The translations under genes and the position numbers were made by a program. The notes under the pieces were generated by a model. That model ran no database searches and was not told the DNA's origin. It worked only from the letters and a program-made list of their open reading frames with translations. Positions 23,203 through 35,614 of a stretch of DNA of 64,000 bases are shown in pieces; the first letter of the stretch is position 1; each line of letters begins with the position of its first letter. Origin of the DNA: Budorcas taxicolor (Eukaryota > Chordata > Mammalia > Artiodactyla > Bovidae); assembly GCF_023091745.1 (NCBI RefSeq), contig NC_068922.1:32654501-32718500 (forward strand), given 5' to 3'.

Positions 23203-26196
23203 GTGAGTTTTTCCTATTGTCATATATAAATCCTCTCCCCATGTTCTTGCCTCCTCCGTCACTCAGATCTCAGCATCCCACCCGTCGGACGGTGACACAG
23301 TGGCTGTGCGTAGAGCCTTTGCCACTGGCCAACCAAGATGCTACCCAGTGATCCTCTTGGTTCCCTGACTGGAAACTAGGGTACTGCTGAGCTCTCTTGA
23401 CTCCAAAATCTGTTTCTTCCACGCACATTTTGTAGCTCTGAAGCATTATTTTTTAAGGATAATCTCCCCGTCCACAATCCCCCTTTCTTTCTTTTATATA
23501 CCACTGTCCACCGCCTGTTGCACTGTGCTGTCTTTAGAGTCATTCTTTCTAATGTCAGCAAGTCCAGCACAACCTCTCACGACATACGTGAGCATGGAGT
23601 AGAATCTCCTCTGTCTCCAGCTCTCCACACCCTGAGCCCTTCTCTTCTGTACAGTAGGATTCTGCCCTGTGGAGGAACTCTGAGTCATCAATGAGGTGTC
23701 AGATGCTGAACTATGTTTTGTTTTGTTTTTAAAAATAAATTGTGTTTGCTTTCATTGCGGAAGACTGAGATACTCCAAGCAAAAATTAAAACCCCTGGAT
23801 TTTTGTGTGAACACCAAAAGCCACAGCCAACTATCCATCCACGACAGTGGGTCCATTTCTCTGGTCCTTTCTTCTTGTCACCACTAAAACTTATAGCCAG
23901 GTGACTTAACAGGGTTCAGAGCAGCAGAAACCTAAAAATTCAGCATTGCTCAGCTGCTCTGAGCTTTACCCAACGGGAACATGAATGAAAACTGTGTTCA
24001 TTGATAGGTTTTTCTGAAGTTTGCTGACTCCTAAATTCCAAAACATGAAAAATGTTTATTGTAATTCTTCCACTAAATAATTTGAACAAATTACACTTAG
24101 CAGGAGAGGATAGATAAAAAGGATGGTGTACTGATCCATAGGGTATAAAGTTCCAATATTCCATCAAATAAGGTAATTTCTGTAGCTACCCTACTGATGA
24201 AGAAGCTGATTGATTAGCAGCATTGCTATTAATAGTTGGCAGTCACAAATCAAAGGAACCCAAGACCCATCTAATACTGGGCCACTGACTATTAAAGACT
24301 TGAAATAAAATTTCTTGGGAGCTAAAATGCATGCAACTGATACTCCTAATTATAATGATGGAAAAGGTATTCTTAGACCACATAGTTATAAGGACTTCTA
24401 AATATTTTCAATCTGATCCCAGGTGGTATAAATGCAATAACTGAATAATTTTGCTGAATTAATTTCATGTCATAATCTCATGAATATGCTTATGATGCCT
24501 TCGGCACTGGTATTCATTCTTCTTCTGTTATTAATGATGTGGTCAGCTTCAATATAGACTTTTCAAAAACCAAAAAGAAAACAACAACCTGAGATGCAAT
24601 GATAAGATTGTTTTCCATGTTTTAGGTTGCTTTTAGAGTGATGCTTGTGTGGCATTTGTGCTGTCACTGTACTATGTTTGTCTTGGGTTTGTTGGTTTGT
24701 TCGTTTGTTTTTTCTGTTTAAAAATGTATTCTACCTTGATTGTATCTATTAAAATTCATTTTGAGCACTAGATAAAGCTTTCAGCAGTAAAATTTGAGAC
24801 AGCACAGTCACAGTCATAGCTTCTCCCCTCCGATTCTATTGTCCATGACTATGGGCAAAACTCCAATGGAAACTTTTGAATTTGAAATGCTTTTTCATCC
24901 CCTCGCTATGCCCCAAGCAAAGTAAATTGGATCCAAGTCAGAAAGTTGGTGAAGGGCCATCTTCAGCAACAGTAATGTGTTCTTGAACGGCAGCCTGATG
25001 CAAAAATGGCATTCACATCTGCAATAAGTTGACTAAATTCTTCCAGCGGTTCAGAGAAGATTTTTCTTTTGGTCTGTGTAATTCTTAACATATATGTATT
25101 GTTCAGACACTCCTCAATGCAGGAAGACTCCTGCCAGCATGATTTGTTTATCTCAGTGTCTCAGGCCATAGTTCTGTCTTCCACATTAAAGAAGTCATTT
25201 TTTTTCCCAGTCACTTTAACATTTTCTTCTATTAAAATATCCAATTTTAAGATCTTTAAACAAATAAGTTATCTCATTTGGGGGGAAATCTTTCTTGTCA
25301 TTATTATATTAGAAGCAGAAGAGCTGAAAATTGTTGCAAGTTTTAGAAATGGCTACAAAGTTAGGTCCTCCCCCTGCTCTTCTAAAAAAGAAATACAGTC
25401 TTGTGGGAGGGAATGAGTAGTTATGTAAGAGAAACACCTCCTAACCAGTTCTTGAGAAGCACATGAGAACTGCAGGATGACAGTGAAGCTTGTGAGGCCG
25501 TGGAGGCCTGCTCGGATATTCAATGCATGAGAACCATCTTCCCTCCAAGACCCATAAACCTGACATTGTAAGTGTTGTAAGTTCCAAAAGACAGAAACCA
25601 AAAATCTAAAAATATAAATCCATCAGCTGTGAAGAGTGGTCATGATTCCATTTACTGAAACAAGCATGCAGGCTCCTCCAAACTCTCACAGCAAAATAGA
25701 AACTGTCAAGTATTTGGTCACAAAAGACCAAGGTTTTATCCAGGTAAGACCAACATCTAAAACCCAAAGACCTTTCTTTTCTTTGTCATTAACCACATGA
25801 GGTCTGATCATTCAACTCTTGAGAAAACTCAAATGCATCTGAAAAGCAGTATTAACCTCCGGTCAAGCCTTTTAAAAGCACCTCTCCTGCATGAGGCATG
25901 TATTTGTCTGTTCTAACTAGTTTTTTGTTCAGAAGCAGCCCCTCCTGCATTAGGAACATCAGCAGCATTTGAGGAGAGCCAGAAAACTAAACAACTCAGT
26001 CACTTTGAAACATGAGGGAAATAAAACCACCCAGTCTTGGGTTGGGTTTATTTAGAAAAAAGCCAGTGCAAAAAGAATGGCAGTGTCTGGGAAGTTAGTG
26101 CCTGGTATCACAGAGTTGAGAAAGAACAGTGTGTGCATTGCATATTTGAGTTCCCTCTGCCTTTTAACCATCTGAAGGCGTCTCCTCTCTCTGCAG
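23203..26196 (+). other. CACNB2: Intron 7
   Basis: Nearly 3 kb with no SINE or young LINE that I can see, unusual for this window. Contains TGCATG at 24328 and 25524 and a TTTGTTTGTTCGTTTG run near 24693. No exon is recognised. Confidence 0.75.
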
Positions 26197-26277
26197 ACAG
26201 AGCATACCCCTCCGTATGATGTGGTCCCTTCCATGCGACCTGTGGTCCTGGTGGGCCCCTCTCTGAAGGGATATGAG
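26197..26277 (+). CDS. CACNB2: CACNB2 exon 8: last SH3 strand and start of GK domain
   Basis: 27 codons in phase 0/0: TEHTPPYDVVPSMRPVVLVG then PSLKGYE. The acceptor is CTCTCTCTGCAG and the donor GTAGGTAG. PYDVVPS is the SH3 strand separated from the rest by the HOOK. RPVVLVGPSLKG begins the guanylate-kinase-like fold. The ATP-loop position reads GPSLKGYE rather than the catalytic GPSGxGKS/T, in keeping with the family's loss of kinase activity. Both alternative frames of this exon contain a stop, which polices exon 7 choice. Confidence 0.97.
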
Positions 26278-26737
26278 GTAGGTAGCTGCCCTCTGGCACA
26301 TCCTTGACCTTGCTTGCTGACCTGACCTTGCACACCTCCCTCTCGACTCTTGAACTTGGAAAAAAGCTGGTGGCAGCAAAGCATGTTGTTTTCAAGCCAC
26401 GGGGTACATTGCTACAGTTCTGTTCTATTTTGTTTCCTTGGCTGTTGCCTTGGAGATGTATACATGCCACAGTTGACTCAGTCTGGGGAGACAGTGTCAA
26501 ATGGAGAATGATGGAGGCCCCTTGCAGTGTTGTTAACAGTCCCTCCAAGAGTGAGTTTGGGGAACTTTGTCTTTTTTCATTGTTAATGTATCAAAGCTCA
26601 GCCACAGAAAAAGGGAGTGACCCTCACATGCTACTTTTTCCCAATGGGAAGCCTTGATTTTTAACATTAAGAGGAATAAGACTGTTTTATCATAATTAGT
26701 AATGTTTTTTCATGTCTTATTGCTTGCTCAATTGCAG
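26278..26737 (+). other. CACNB2: Intron 8
   Basis: 460 nt; no repeat recognised. Short open frames on both strands here have no recognisable product. Confidence 0.8.
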
Positions 26738-26796
26738 GTCACAGATATGATGCAAAAAGCACTGTTCGATTTTTTAAAACACAGATTCGAAGGGCG
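26738..26796 (+). CDS. CACNB2: CACNB2 exon 9: GK-like domain
   Basis: 59 nt: VTDMMQKALFDFLKHRFEGR, with the Arg codon split CG|G across the intron. The acceptor is GCTCAATTGCAG and the donor GTAAGTAT. It forms the first long helix of the GK-like fold. Confidence 0.96.
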
Positions 26797-28130
26797 GTAA
26801 GTATTTCAGAATTCTGGGTTTTGTGGATCTTTTCCTTAAAGATGAAACTGAAACCTGGGTGGGACAGGTGGATGGATCCTAAGAGAACACTGGCTTCTCA
26901 AACCTCTGTGGTGACAGGATGTAAGTTCCATTCAGTTCGATCTGATTCAGTACATATTTATCATACTTACTCCACACAACCTCAGCTCTCTGTTCCTACA
27001 CCTGCATCTGTAGCTGAATTTGGTCAAACCCCTGCTGATGAGTCTCACCCTAAATTCACGACGAGCTGGCCCTCAGTGCTGCCCAGGGATCATATTCTAT
27101 GTGCCTCTTCCATCCATTTTTCTACTCCTCTGAAAGGCTTTCACAGCATTTCCTTTCTCATCGAGCCCTTCTCCTCTTGAGCTTCCTGGTGAACTTGCTT
27201 CCTGTTGCTTTGAGCAAACAGAAGCAAGCAGAGGAGACCATCCAAGTGTTCCCAACAGCCACACACCCATCCCCCTTACTTATTTGCCTGAATGTTCTGC
27301 CTTTTCTCCTGTTACTGTGAGCGATGGCAAACCCCCTACCTGGTGCTGGATCCCATTCTTCATCTCCACCCACACTGCTGTCGCAGGCCTTCCCCTTCTC
27401 TGCTGAGCCAGGCATTGTGAGGAGCAAAATCAGACAAGGGCCTTGGCTTCACAGAGTTTACTGGGGGTGTATTGAATGGCAGCCTTGAATCAAATAACCA
27501 GTAGGCACCATAGTAACATTTCAGCCAACTTCTGAAGCATCAAAGATAGGATTGGAGTCTAAACTGGAAGCTTCTAAATGTAAACTAAGCATAGGTTATT
27601 GGGAACCTGGGAGCAGACAGAGCTAGGGTGTATTTCTATATTTTTAATGAGACACACTGGGTGCCTCTCTTCTCCACATTCCTTTCCTTTTCCTGTCTGG
27701 CAATACAAGTGCAGTAAATGGAATCTGTAGATTTCACTATTCTTTTAGATCTCTCGCTTTCTTCCTTGAACACACCAGCTGTCACGACTGTTTCTTGTTT
27801 ATATTGACTTTGGTCATGAGGTAGGAGTTAGATAGGCCCCAGGCTGAACACCTGAAGCTGGCTTTCTGCTGCCCTTTGAAAGACCAGAGATGGGCACAAG
27901 TGAGATGATTAGCCAGAGACAACCTGGAAAACTGCCCCAATAAGCAACCTTCTGTTGTGCAAGCTTACTCCAGGTTCCCCCATGTGCTTTCCATGCATAC
28001 TGTGCTTCTAATAAATTTTGTCTCTTTGTTGAACTCTTTCTTCAAAGACAAGGACCAAGATCTGTTCCATAGCCAGAATCAGTAGGGGAGGCAGGGCAAA
28101 GAGGGGAGCTTTTATAGTAGGATATTGTTA

Positions 28131-28567
28131 GTTCAGTTCAGTTGCTAAGCCTTTTCTGACCCTTATGACCCCATGGACTGCAGCACACCAGGCTTCCCTG
28201 TCCTTCATCAACTACCAGAGTTCGCTCAAACTCATGTCCATTGAGTCAGTGATGCCATCCAATCATCTCATCCTCTGCTGCTCCCTTCTCCTCTTGCCCT
28301 TAGTCTTTCCCAGCATCAGGGTCTTTTCCAGTGAGTCAGTTTTTGCATTAGGTGGCCAAAGTATTGAAGCTTCAGCTTTAGCATCAGTCCTTCCAAAGAA
28401 TATCCTGGATTGATTTCCTTTAGGATTGACTGGTTTGATTCCCCTTACTGTTTGAGGAATTCTCGAGAGTCTTCTCCTGCACCACAGTTCAAAAGCATCA
28501 GTTCTTCAGAGCTCAGCCTTCTTTATGGTCCAACTCTCATCCATACATGACTACTGGAATAGTCATA
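28131..28567 (-). mobile_element. BovB LINE 3' end
   Basis: Reverse orientation; begins on the + strand with the repeated GTTCAGTTCAGTT terminus and runs into the C-terminal coding tail (minus-strand ATGGATGAGAGTTGGACCAT). The frame is decayed by shifts and stops. Confidence 0.88.
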
Positions 28568-28637
28568 GAACTGAAAGCAAAGGACTGAAAGAGACAGAAA
28601 ATGGAAACTAGAATCTGTGTTTCAAAAAAGCCTTCAT

Positions 28638-28831
28638 GAAACTTCCCTGGTGGTTCAGTGGTTAAGAATCATCCTTCCAATGCAAGGGATGCAGGTTCAA
28701 TCCCTGGTCAGGGAACTAAGATCCTACACACCACAAGGCAACTAAGCCTGCATGCCACACTCAAAAAAAAAAAAAAAAAAAGCCTGTGCCCACAATGAAG
28801 ACCCAGCACAGCCAAAACTAAAAAAACAAAG
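28638..28831 (+). mobile_element. CHR-type SINE
   Basis: Head AAACTTCCCTGGTGGTTCAG, box B GGTTCAATCCCTGGTC; contains an internal A19 run (about 28764-28782) before a short remainder of body. Confidence 0.8.
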
Positions 28832-29442
28832 ACTTTAGAATCAGAGTCTTCCTAATCAGATGTTCCTCATTAAATAGTTTTGCTTTGCATGACTTTATAA
28901 AATATAATTTATTTCATGCTGGGAATCACAGCTTGATCTTTGGGCCTTCAGCTTGGTCTAGGCTCTGGCCCAACCTCTAATTGGGCCCATGTAGCTTTCA
29001 CTTCTGTGATCTTGACTTTGTCATTTATCATCATTTGGAATTGTCTACATGAACCTACTTACCCAGAAAATTCTGCTAGACCAGGCACTTCACTCTCTAT
29101 GACTGAGTTAACCCACTACTCTTTTCTAAATGCCAAAGATGGGGGAATGAGATGGGTTCCCTGACCTCTATTTCAACCTGAGTTAAGTTCTGAACTTGGA
29201 AGATAGACTCCAGCTACAGGGTGCATCATGGACCCATGTTCTACAGTATTAGCCATCCAGATTGATTTCATTTAAGAAACAAAGACAGTATTTTCAATGT
29301 TGTATCAGTCCTCTGTTTCTGGCCCAAAGTAGTTTCCATGTGGCTTTATGAATGGACCTGCCATGGTTCCTCTGAACTCTTAAAACTGGAATTCACCACT
29401 GTAGGCCTGTGATCACCAATTAAAAATCCTCAGAGGAAGGAA

Positions 29443-29761
29443 GGGGCTTCCCTGTTAGCTCGGTTGGTAAAGAATCCACCTGCAATGCAGCAGACCCTGG
29501 TTCAATTCCTGGGTCAGGAAGATACACGGGAGAAGCGATAGGGTAGCCACTCCAGTATTCTTGGGCTTCCTTTGTGGCACAGCTGGTAAAGAATCTGCCT
29601 ACAATGTGGGAGACCTAGGTTTGATCCCTGGGTTGGGAAGATCCCCTGGAGAAGGGAACGGCTACCCACTCCAGTATTCTGGCCCAGAGAATTCCGTGGA
29701 CTATATAGTCCATGGGGTCACAAAGAGTCAGACACAACTGAGCGACTTTCACTTTCACTTT
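29443..29761 (+). mobile_element. Composite Bov-tA SINE with two tRNA heads
   Basis: Two tRNA-like heads follow each other (GGGCTTCCCTGTTAGCTCGG at 29444 and GGGCTTCCTTTGTGGCACAG at 29564), then one Bov-A body and a CTTTCACTTTC tail. The whole is flanked by a perfect 12-bp duplication CAGAGGAAGGAA (29431-29442 and 29762-29773), so it entered as one unit. Confidence 0.8.
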
Positions 29762-29999
29762 CAGAGGAAGGAATAGGGTCTGTAAAGCAGAATTTCAAAA
29801 AAGTCATGCAAAACGTTAACTCTTTCACTCAAGGCAAGACATCCAGAGTTAGTAAATCACACGCTGTCTGCTTCTGGTCGGCCAGACAGCCATAGAGGGT
29901 GGAAACTCATAACAAGTATGAGTGTGGCTAATTCTAAATAGACATGCAGTTATAGAAGGGGAAGATGGATCACTCCTGTGTTATCTATTAAACAAAATA

Positions 30000-30115
30000 C
30001 TTTTTTTGGCCATGCCACACAACATGTGGGATCCCAGTTCCCTGATAAAGGATCAGACCCACATCCCCTGCATTGGAACTGTGAAGCCTTAACCACTGGA
30101 TCACCAGGGAAAACT
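30000..30115 (-). mobile_element. CHR-type SINE fragment
   Basis: Minus strand starts with CCCTGGTGATCCAGTGGTTA and ends in GCATGGCCAAAAAAAG; a short form. Confidence 0.7.
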
Positions 30116-30769
30116 CAACAAAGTATATTTTTTTTTTAAAATGTAAAGCCCAAGAGGGAAAAAATATGAAAGGAAGGATTGAGGATAAAAAGATTCTTGA
30201 TAGGAATTATTTTCTGTTCTAAAACCCAGTTAGGTTCTTGTGTTGATGCCCTGGAGAGCTGTCAGAATCAAGACCCTCATTGCTAAAATAGCCTTAAGTG
30301 TGTCATGTCAGAGAGATGATGAGTTATTGTTCTTTCTGTTACGTGCACTAGACAAGCCCATTTCAGTCAGATCCACCCTAAACAACCGTGTCACCCCGCG
30401 AACAAAGCAATCTTCCTGTTCACTTAGTAGGACAATGACAGGTAAATTAACAAGGAAATTGGGGGCAAGAAAGAAAAGCCACCATCAGTGATTAATTCGA
30501 TTGTCCTCTCCAGTGATTCTGAAAATGTCAGGTCTTGTCACAGAAGCATTTGGCATGTGTACTGAATTCTTTAGGGAGGGGTCCATGGGGAACCCTGTGC
30601 TAAGCAGTCTTACTGGAAATCAATGCTGGGAAACATTACATCACTTTGTCGTGTGGAAAATGTACTTAGGTGTGAGGCAGGTTCTTCTGAACCTGTGGTT
30701 GTCTACCCTGGCTGCCAATTTAAAACCATCAGAGGTTTTAAAATGTAGCAGACTTAGGAGATATCCTGG

Positions 30770-30965
30770 CAGTTCCCTAGTGGCTCAGACAGTAAAGAAT
30801 CCACCTGCAATGCAGGAGACCCAGGTTCAATCCCTGGGTCAGGAAGATCTCCTGGAGAAGGGAATGGCTACCCACTCCAGCATTCTTGCCTGGAGAATTC
30901 CATGGACAGAGGAGCCTGCGGGCTACAGTCCGTGGGATCACAGTGCTTTCACACTTTCACTTTCT
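30770..30965 (+). mobile_element. Bov-tA SINE
   Basis: Head GCAGTTCCCTAGTGGCTCAG, box B GGTTCAATCCCTGGG, body to GGGATCACAGTGCTTTCACA. The 223-codon frame starting at 30501 only exists because this and the following SINEs happen to be open. Confidence 0.85.
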
Positions 30966-31380
30966 GGTGGTTCAGTGCTAGAACTCTGCACTTCCACTGC
31001 AGGGCGCAAGGATTCCATCTCTGGTCAGGGAGCTGCTGCTACTGCCAAGTCGCTTCAGTCGTGTCCGACTCTGTGCGACCCCATAGACGGCAGCCCACCA
31101 GGCTCCCCCGTCCCTGGGATTTTCCAGGCAAGAACACTGGAGTGGGTTGCCATTTCCTTCTCCAGTGCATGAAAGTGAAAAGTGAAAGTGAAGTCACTCA
31201 GTCGTGTCTGACTCTTATCGACCTCATGGACTGCAGCCTACCAGGCTCCTCCATCCATGGGATTTTCCAGGCAAGAGTACTGGAGTGAGGTGCCATTGCC
31301 TTCTCTGGGAGAAGGAGCTAGGATCAGGGAGCTAGGATCCTGCAAGCCATGTGGCATGGCCAAAAAATATTTTTTAATTA
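30966..31380 (+). mobile_element. CHR-type SINE split by a Bov-A2
   Basis: The head TGGTGGTTCAGTGCTAGAAC runs to GGTCAGGGAGCT at 31030 and resumes at about 31310 with GGATCAGGGAGCTAGGATCC, then GCATGGCCAAAAAATA. Confidence 0.75.
31031..31303 (-). mobile_element. Bov-A2 dimeric SINE
   Basis: Two Bov-A units in reverse orientation (starting TGCTGCTACTGCCAAGTCGC and at 31196 TCACTCAGTCGTGTCTGACT on the + strand) joined by a GAAAGTGAAAAGTGAAAGTG linker, the standard Bov-A2 arrangement. Confidence 0.88.
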
Positions 31381-32073
31381 AATGTCATAGACTTGTATCC
31401 CACCTGATTAAGTGAAGCCCAATGTCTAGGATAGGACTTTATCTAACTGTAAAGTCTTCTCAGGCAGCTTTGATACACTGCAAGTGTTGAGGACCACTCC
31501 TCTACACTGTATTGTCCCCTTTAGGATTTTCAGGGTCTGTCTTCTGGTGGAACCTCAAGCAGTGACAGTCCAGAAGCATCACGTAAGGAGTTGCAGCAGG
31601 ACGGTGGCTCTCCTCCTGCAGCCTATAGAGCAAACCACACAAGCAGGGCAGTGGAAGCCCAGCCAAGTGGGGGATAAAACAAAGCCTGTGCTGAAAGGCA
31701 GAAAGGAAGTTGGATCACTAAAGAAAATCCTGTCCCCTGGCTGAATCCCCCCAGGCTGACTGTGAGAGGCTTCCGGCCTGGTTTTATATGTCTTGTCACC
31801 ACTGTATCCCCAGGGTGTCTCCCTCAGGGGGCAGCCTGTCTCCCAGTGAGTGTCCAGGGCTCTTTAGATCCTGGTCCTCAGCAGGCCTTCGGTCCCACTC
31901 AGTGGGCCTGATTTAATGACCAGCACTTCAGGTCTTGACTCCTCCTCTGCATACAAAACCCTACCCACAGTATCCACGTGGCTCGACCAAAGGTCACCTT
32001 TCCAGAAAAGTCTTCCCTGAACATGAAAATATACCATCCTCAGAACCCGTTCTATGTCCTTATTGTCATGCAT

Positions 32074-32525
32074 AATTTTTTTATTGGAGGATACTTGCTT
32101 TACAATGTTCTGTTAGTTTCTGCTGTGCAATAGCATGAATCAGCTGTGTGTGTGTGTCCCCTCCCTTTCGAGCCTCCCCGCCACCCCACCCCTCCAGGTC
32201 ATCACAGAGCACTGAGCTGAGCTCCTTGTGGTACACCAGCTTCCCACTAGCTCTCTATTTTCCACATGGTGTATTTATGTCAAACCTAATCTAGTTCATC
32301 CCACCCTCCCACTCCCCCTGTGTCCACACATCCGTTCTCTCTGTTTGTGTGTCTGTTCCTGCCCTGGAACTAGGTTCATCTGTACTTTTTTCTATATTCC
32401 ACATACATGCTTTAATATACAATATTTGTTTTTCTCTTTCTGACTTTCTTCACTTTGTATGACAGACTCTATCTAGGTCCATCAACATCTCTACAAATGA
32501 CCCAACTTCATTCCTTTGTCCTGCA
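32074..32525 (-). mobile_element. L1 3' end
   Basis: Starts (3' end) with TTTTTTTATTGGAGGATACT and continues through the L1 3' UTR into degraded ORF2 text near 32480. No usable frame. Confidence 0.7.
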
Positions 32526-33239
32526 CTGTTTTTTTGATGGCATTTAATGCCACCTGACATCAGACATCTCTTTGTCTATATCCCTGCCTCCCTCCACCCC
32601 ACAAGAATTTGACTTCCATAATAGTGCTCTGAATGAAGATTTGCACCTAGTAGGCACTTCATAAGTCTGCATGGAATGACCGATACCCTCCATGCCATGT
32701 AGGTGCTCAACATGAAAGGAATATTGTTACATCACTCCACTCTACCACCCCCACCCCCAAATAAATAAAGACATTTTTAACTAATTGCTGAACACCTGTC
32801 ATCTGAACTCAACTTGTGAATGCCTTGGGAAGTCAAAATGAAACTGTTTAAGTGGCTGGGTTTAATATTGCTTTTCTGGTTATATCACTTTTTCCATGTA
32901 AAGTAAAACTGTCCTCATAGTACAAAAAACTTAATCAAATACACTTAATTATTGTAAATAGGTGTCCTACTCCACAATAAAAAGGAGTGAACTATTGATA
33001 CAACATCATGAGTGAATCTCAGATCCCTTATGCAGAGTGAAAGAAGCTCAGCTTAAGAGGCTACAGTCATGTTCTGGAAAAGGCAAAACCATAGGGATAG
33101 AAAAGAGCCCATGATTGACAGGGGTGGGGTCGGGAAGCTAATGGAACTGTTCCATGTCATGAATGTGACAGGACTTTATGAATTGGTCCAAATTCAGGAA
33201 ACTGTATACAGTAAAGGTTACAGTATATAAATCAACAGA

Positions 33240-34720
33240 TTTTTATTTTTAATTTGTTTTGCAGAAGCCAGTAATTCCCTTTCCACACTTTACCAAATGT
33301 CCTGCTCTCCAGAGGCAACCACTTAACTCCTTCAGTTTTTACTCCTTGCCTCTAAATCCCATGCTTCGTTCACGGTTAGGCATTCTCTCTGGACTTCCTA
33401 CGATGAAGACTGTTCAGCTGCCTCATGCATAATTCCTCCTGTTTGTGTCTCTCACATCTGCACACCTGCGTCCATCTCATCCTTCACTCTCCCAGCAGTT
33501 ACATCATAATTTTGGCTGGTTCTATATTTCGGATGCGTTATGACCGTGTAAATAAGATTTCAATGAGCCATGTCATATATTTGCATTACTTTTTCTGATG
33601 TGTTTTCTTTGTGGCATCTATGAGATTAATAATTTTGCTTTTTACACATGCTTAATTTTCTATATAGTTGGTGCCAGTCCAGCCACACACTCTTCCCCTG
33701 GTTGTTTCAAGTTCCTCACAATAGATTCGCACACATCCAGGTGTCCCTCAGCTGTGTCTTCCTGAACCTCTCTCCAGGAATGTCCTGTCCTGCCCCAGCC
33801 TGGATGGTTTGTCTCTGTGTTGAGTGCATAGATGTCACTATGAGACAGCTCTCTTCATTATGCCTATCACCACCTTTTGGGGGTGTGAACCCCTTTTCCC
33901 TAGATCAACTGATCTCTGTCAAGATTTACCTCCATCTTTTTTGTCAACAATATCCTCTGACAGTTTCTTTAGAAAGAGGACATTAAAACTTTTTGAGACC
34001 CTGCATGCCTTTTAAAATGCCTTTAATCAGCCCTCCTATTTAACTGAGAAATGGTTACAATGCTTATGGAATTCTGATTGGAATAATTCCCTGCCCCACC
34101 CCACCCCAGAATTTATAAGGATTTTTGCTCGATTGCCTTCTGTCTCCATTGTTGTGTTTTGGTGGGGGGGGGGGTTTGGAGGGGGGGTTCCAATCTTAAT
34201 ATTTTTTATTGAAAGTGTAGTTGATTTACAGTGTTGTGTAACCGTTGTTGCTGTTGAGAAGAACAAGCATTTCCATTCCTGACCCTTTGTATGGGGCCCG
34301 CCTTTTCCTCTGGAAGCTTTTAGGCTTTTCTTTGTCCCCAGTGTCATGACACTTACAAGAATATGTCTTGATGTGGAAGATTCAACCTTTCTGCTGGGCT
34401 CCCCCTTTCCATTTGGAAATTCAGACTCTCAATTCTAATTTTTTTTTACCTTCCTGTCTTGTGTTTTCCTTGTTCTCTTTTTCCTGGAGCTCTTATTATT
34501 GGAAGTTGAACTTCCTGGGCAATTCTCTAGTTTTTATGCCTTTATTCTCCTATTTTCCATCTCTGTCTTTGCCGGTTTACTCTTTAGAAGATCTCGTTAA
34601 CTTGGGCTTCCAGCCCCTCTTTTGAATTTTCATTTCTCCTGTTATATTTTTAATTTCCAGAAACGCTTTCTTAGTCTGAGTCTTTAAATAGAATTTTGTT
34701 CTAGTTTCGTAGGTATAATC
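33240..34720. repeat. Probable ancient LINE-derived stretch
   Basis: Pyrimidine-rich sequence with phrases typical of old L1 (CTATTTTCCATCTCTGTCTT, TTTTTAATTTCCAGAAACGC), plus a G-rich run at 34163-34189. Family and borders cannot be set by eye. Confidence 0.35.
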
Positions 34721-35399
34721 ATCTCTTAGCATTCAGCTTTGGGCATTAGTCATAGGTGGTTTTTCTGTTTGTCTTGGTCACTCATGTGAGGAGTTCTCCT
34801 GAGATGCCCAGGGATGACTGGTGTGCTCAAGTATAATAATAGAACATCAAATAATCAACTGGAGATTCTGTGCTCCTAAGACACGATGTTTCCTGTAGGA
34901 CAGCCCCACTGGGCAGTCTCCATGGGAAACCCCCAATGCCTATTCTTTGGGTCTTTTCTATTTGTTGGTCAGATTCCCCCGGAGAAGAATCTTCCATTCT
35001 GACACCTAGGGGATATACCCTTGGCTACCAAAATTCTAGGATGTGGAAGAGGACTGGGGGCTCAGCGTTTTGAACCCTTTTCTTCTCTCTGTCCCTGCTC
35101 TGTGTAGCAGATGCCCTATTTTACTTCCTGGAGAGACTAGACCAGTCAGTGGTCTTACACCACACGGGAAAAGGACGGCCACCTCATGGCTTGATGTAAT
35201 AAAGGGGAGGTGGAGGGGTCTAACTGTGGAACAGACTTTTATTCAAATCTCTTACTTCTGGTGCCCCCTTCACCTTCTTCTTCAGAGGTCTGATGAGCCA
35301 TTTTACTCCACATTTTCCCTGCTGCTGGCTTGTTCATTCAGCCCAGTCTCCAACCTAAGTCATTTACTCTGCCCAGCTCCCAAATTTTGTTGTGCCCAT

Positions 35400-35600
35400 G
35401 TCTACCCTATTTGAAATGACCCCCTCTCCTCGACTCATGATTGTCTGCCACAACATCCTCTGGGTCTTCTTCAGAACAGTCCTCCTAACCTGTAATACTT
35501 CATTAATTTCTTATTTATGACCCATCTCTGCTGCTCAGCTCTCTTAGAGAGGATCTTGTTTGTCTTGTTCTTATTTATTCCTCATGCTGATCACAGCACC
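35400..35600 (+). repeat. L2-like remnant
   Basis: Pyrimidine-rich L2-type text (CTCTTAGAGAGGATCTTGTT); weak, old match. Confidence 0.35.
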
Positions 35601-35614
35601 ATACTTACAGGAGG

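Noticed and set aside
30501..31172. 223-codon open frame
   Set aside because: It runs through Bov-tA, CHR and Bov-A2 SINE sequence; no conserved protein, and SINEs often stay open in one frame.
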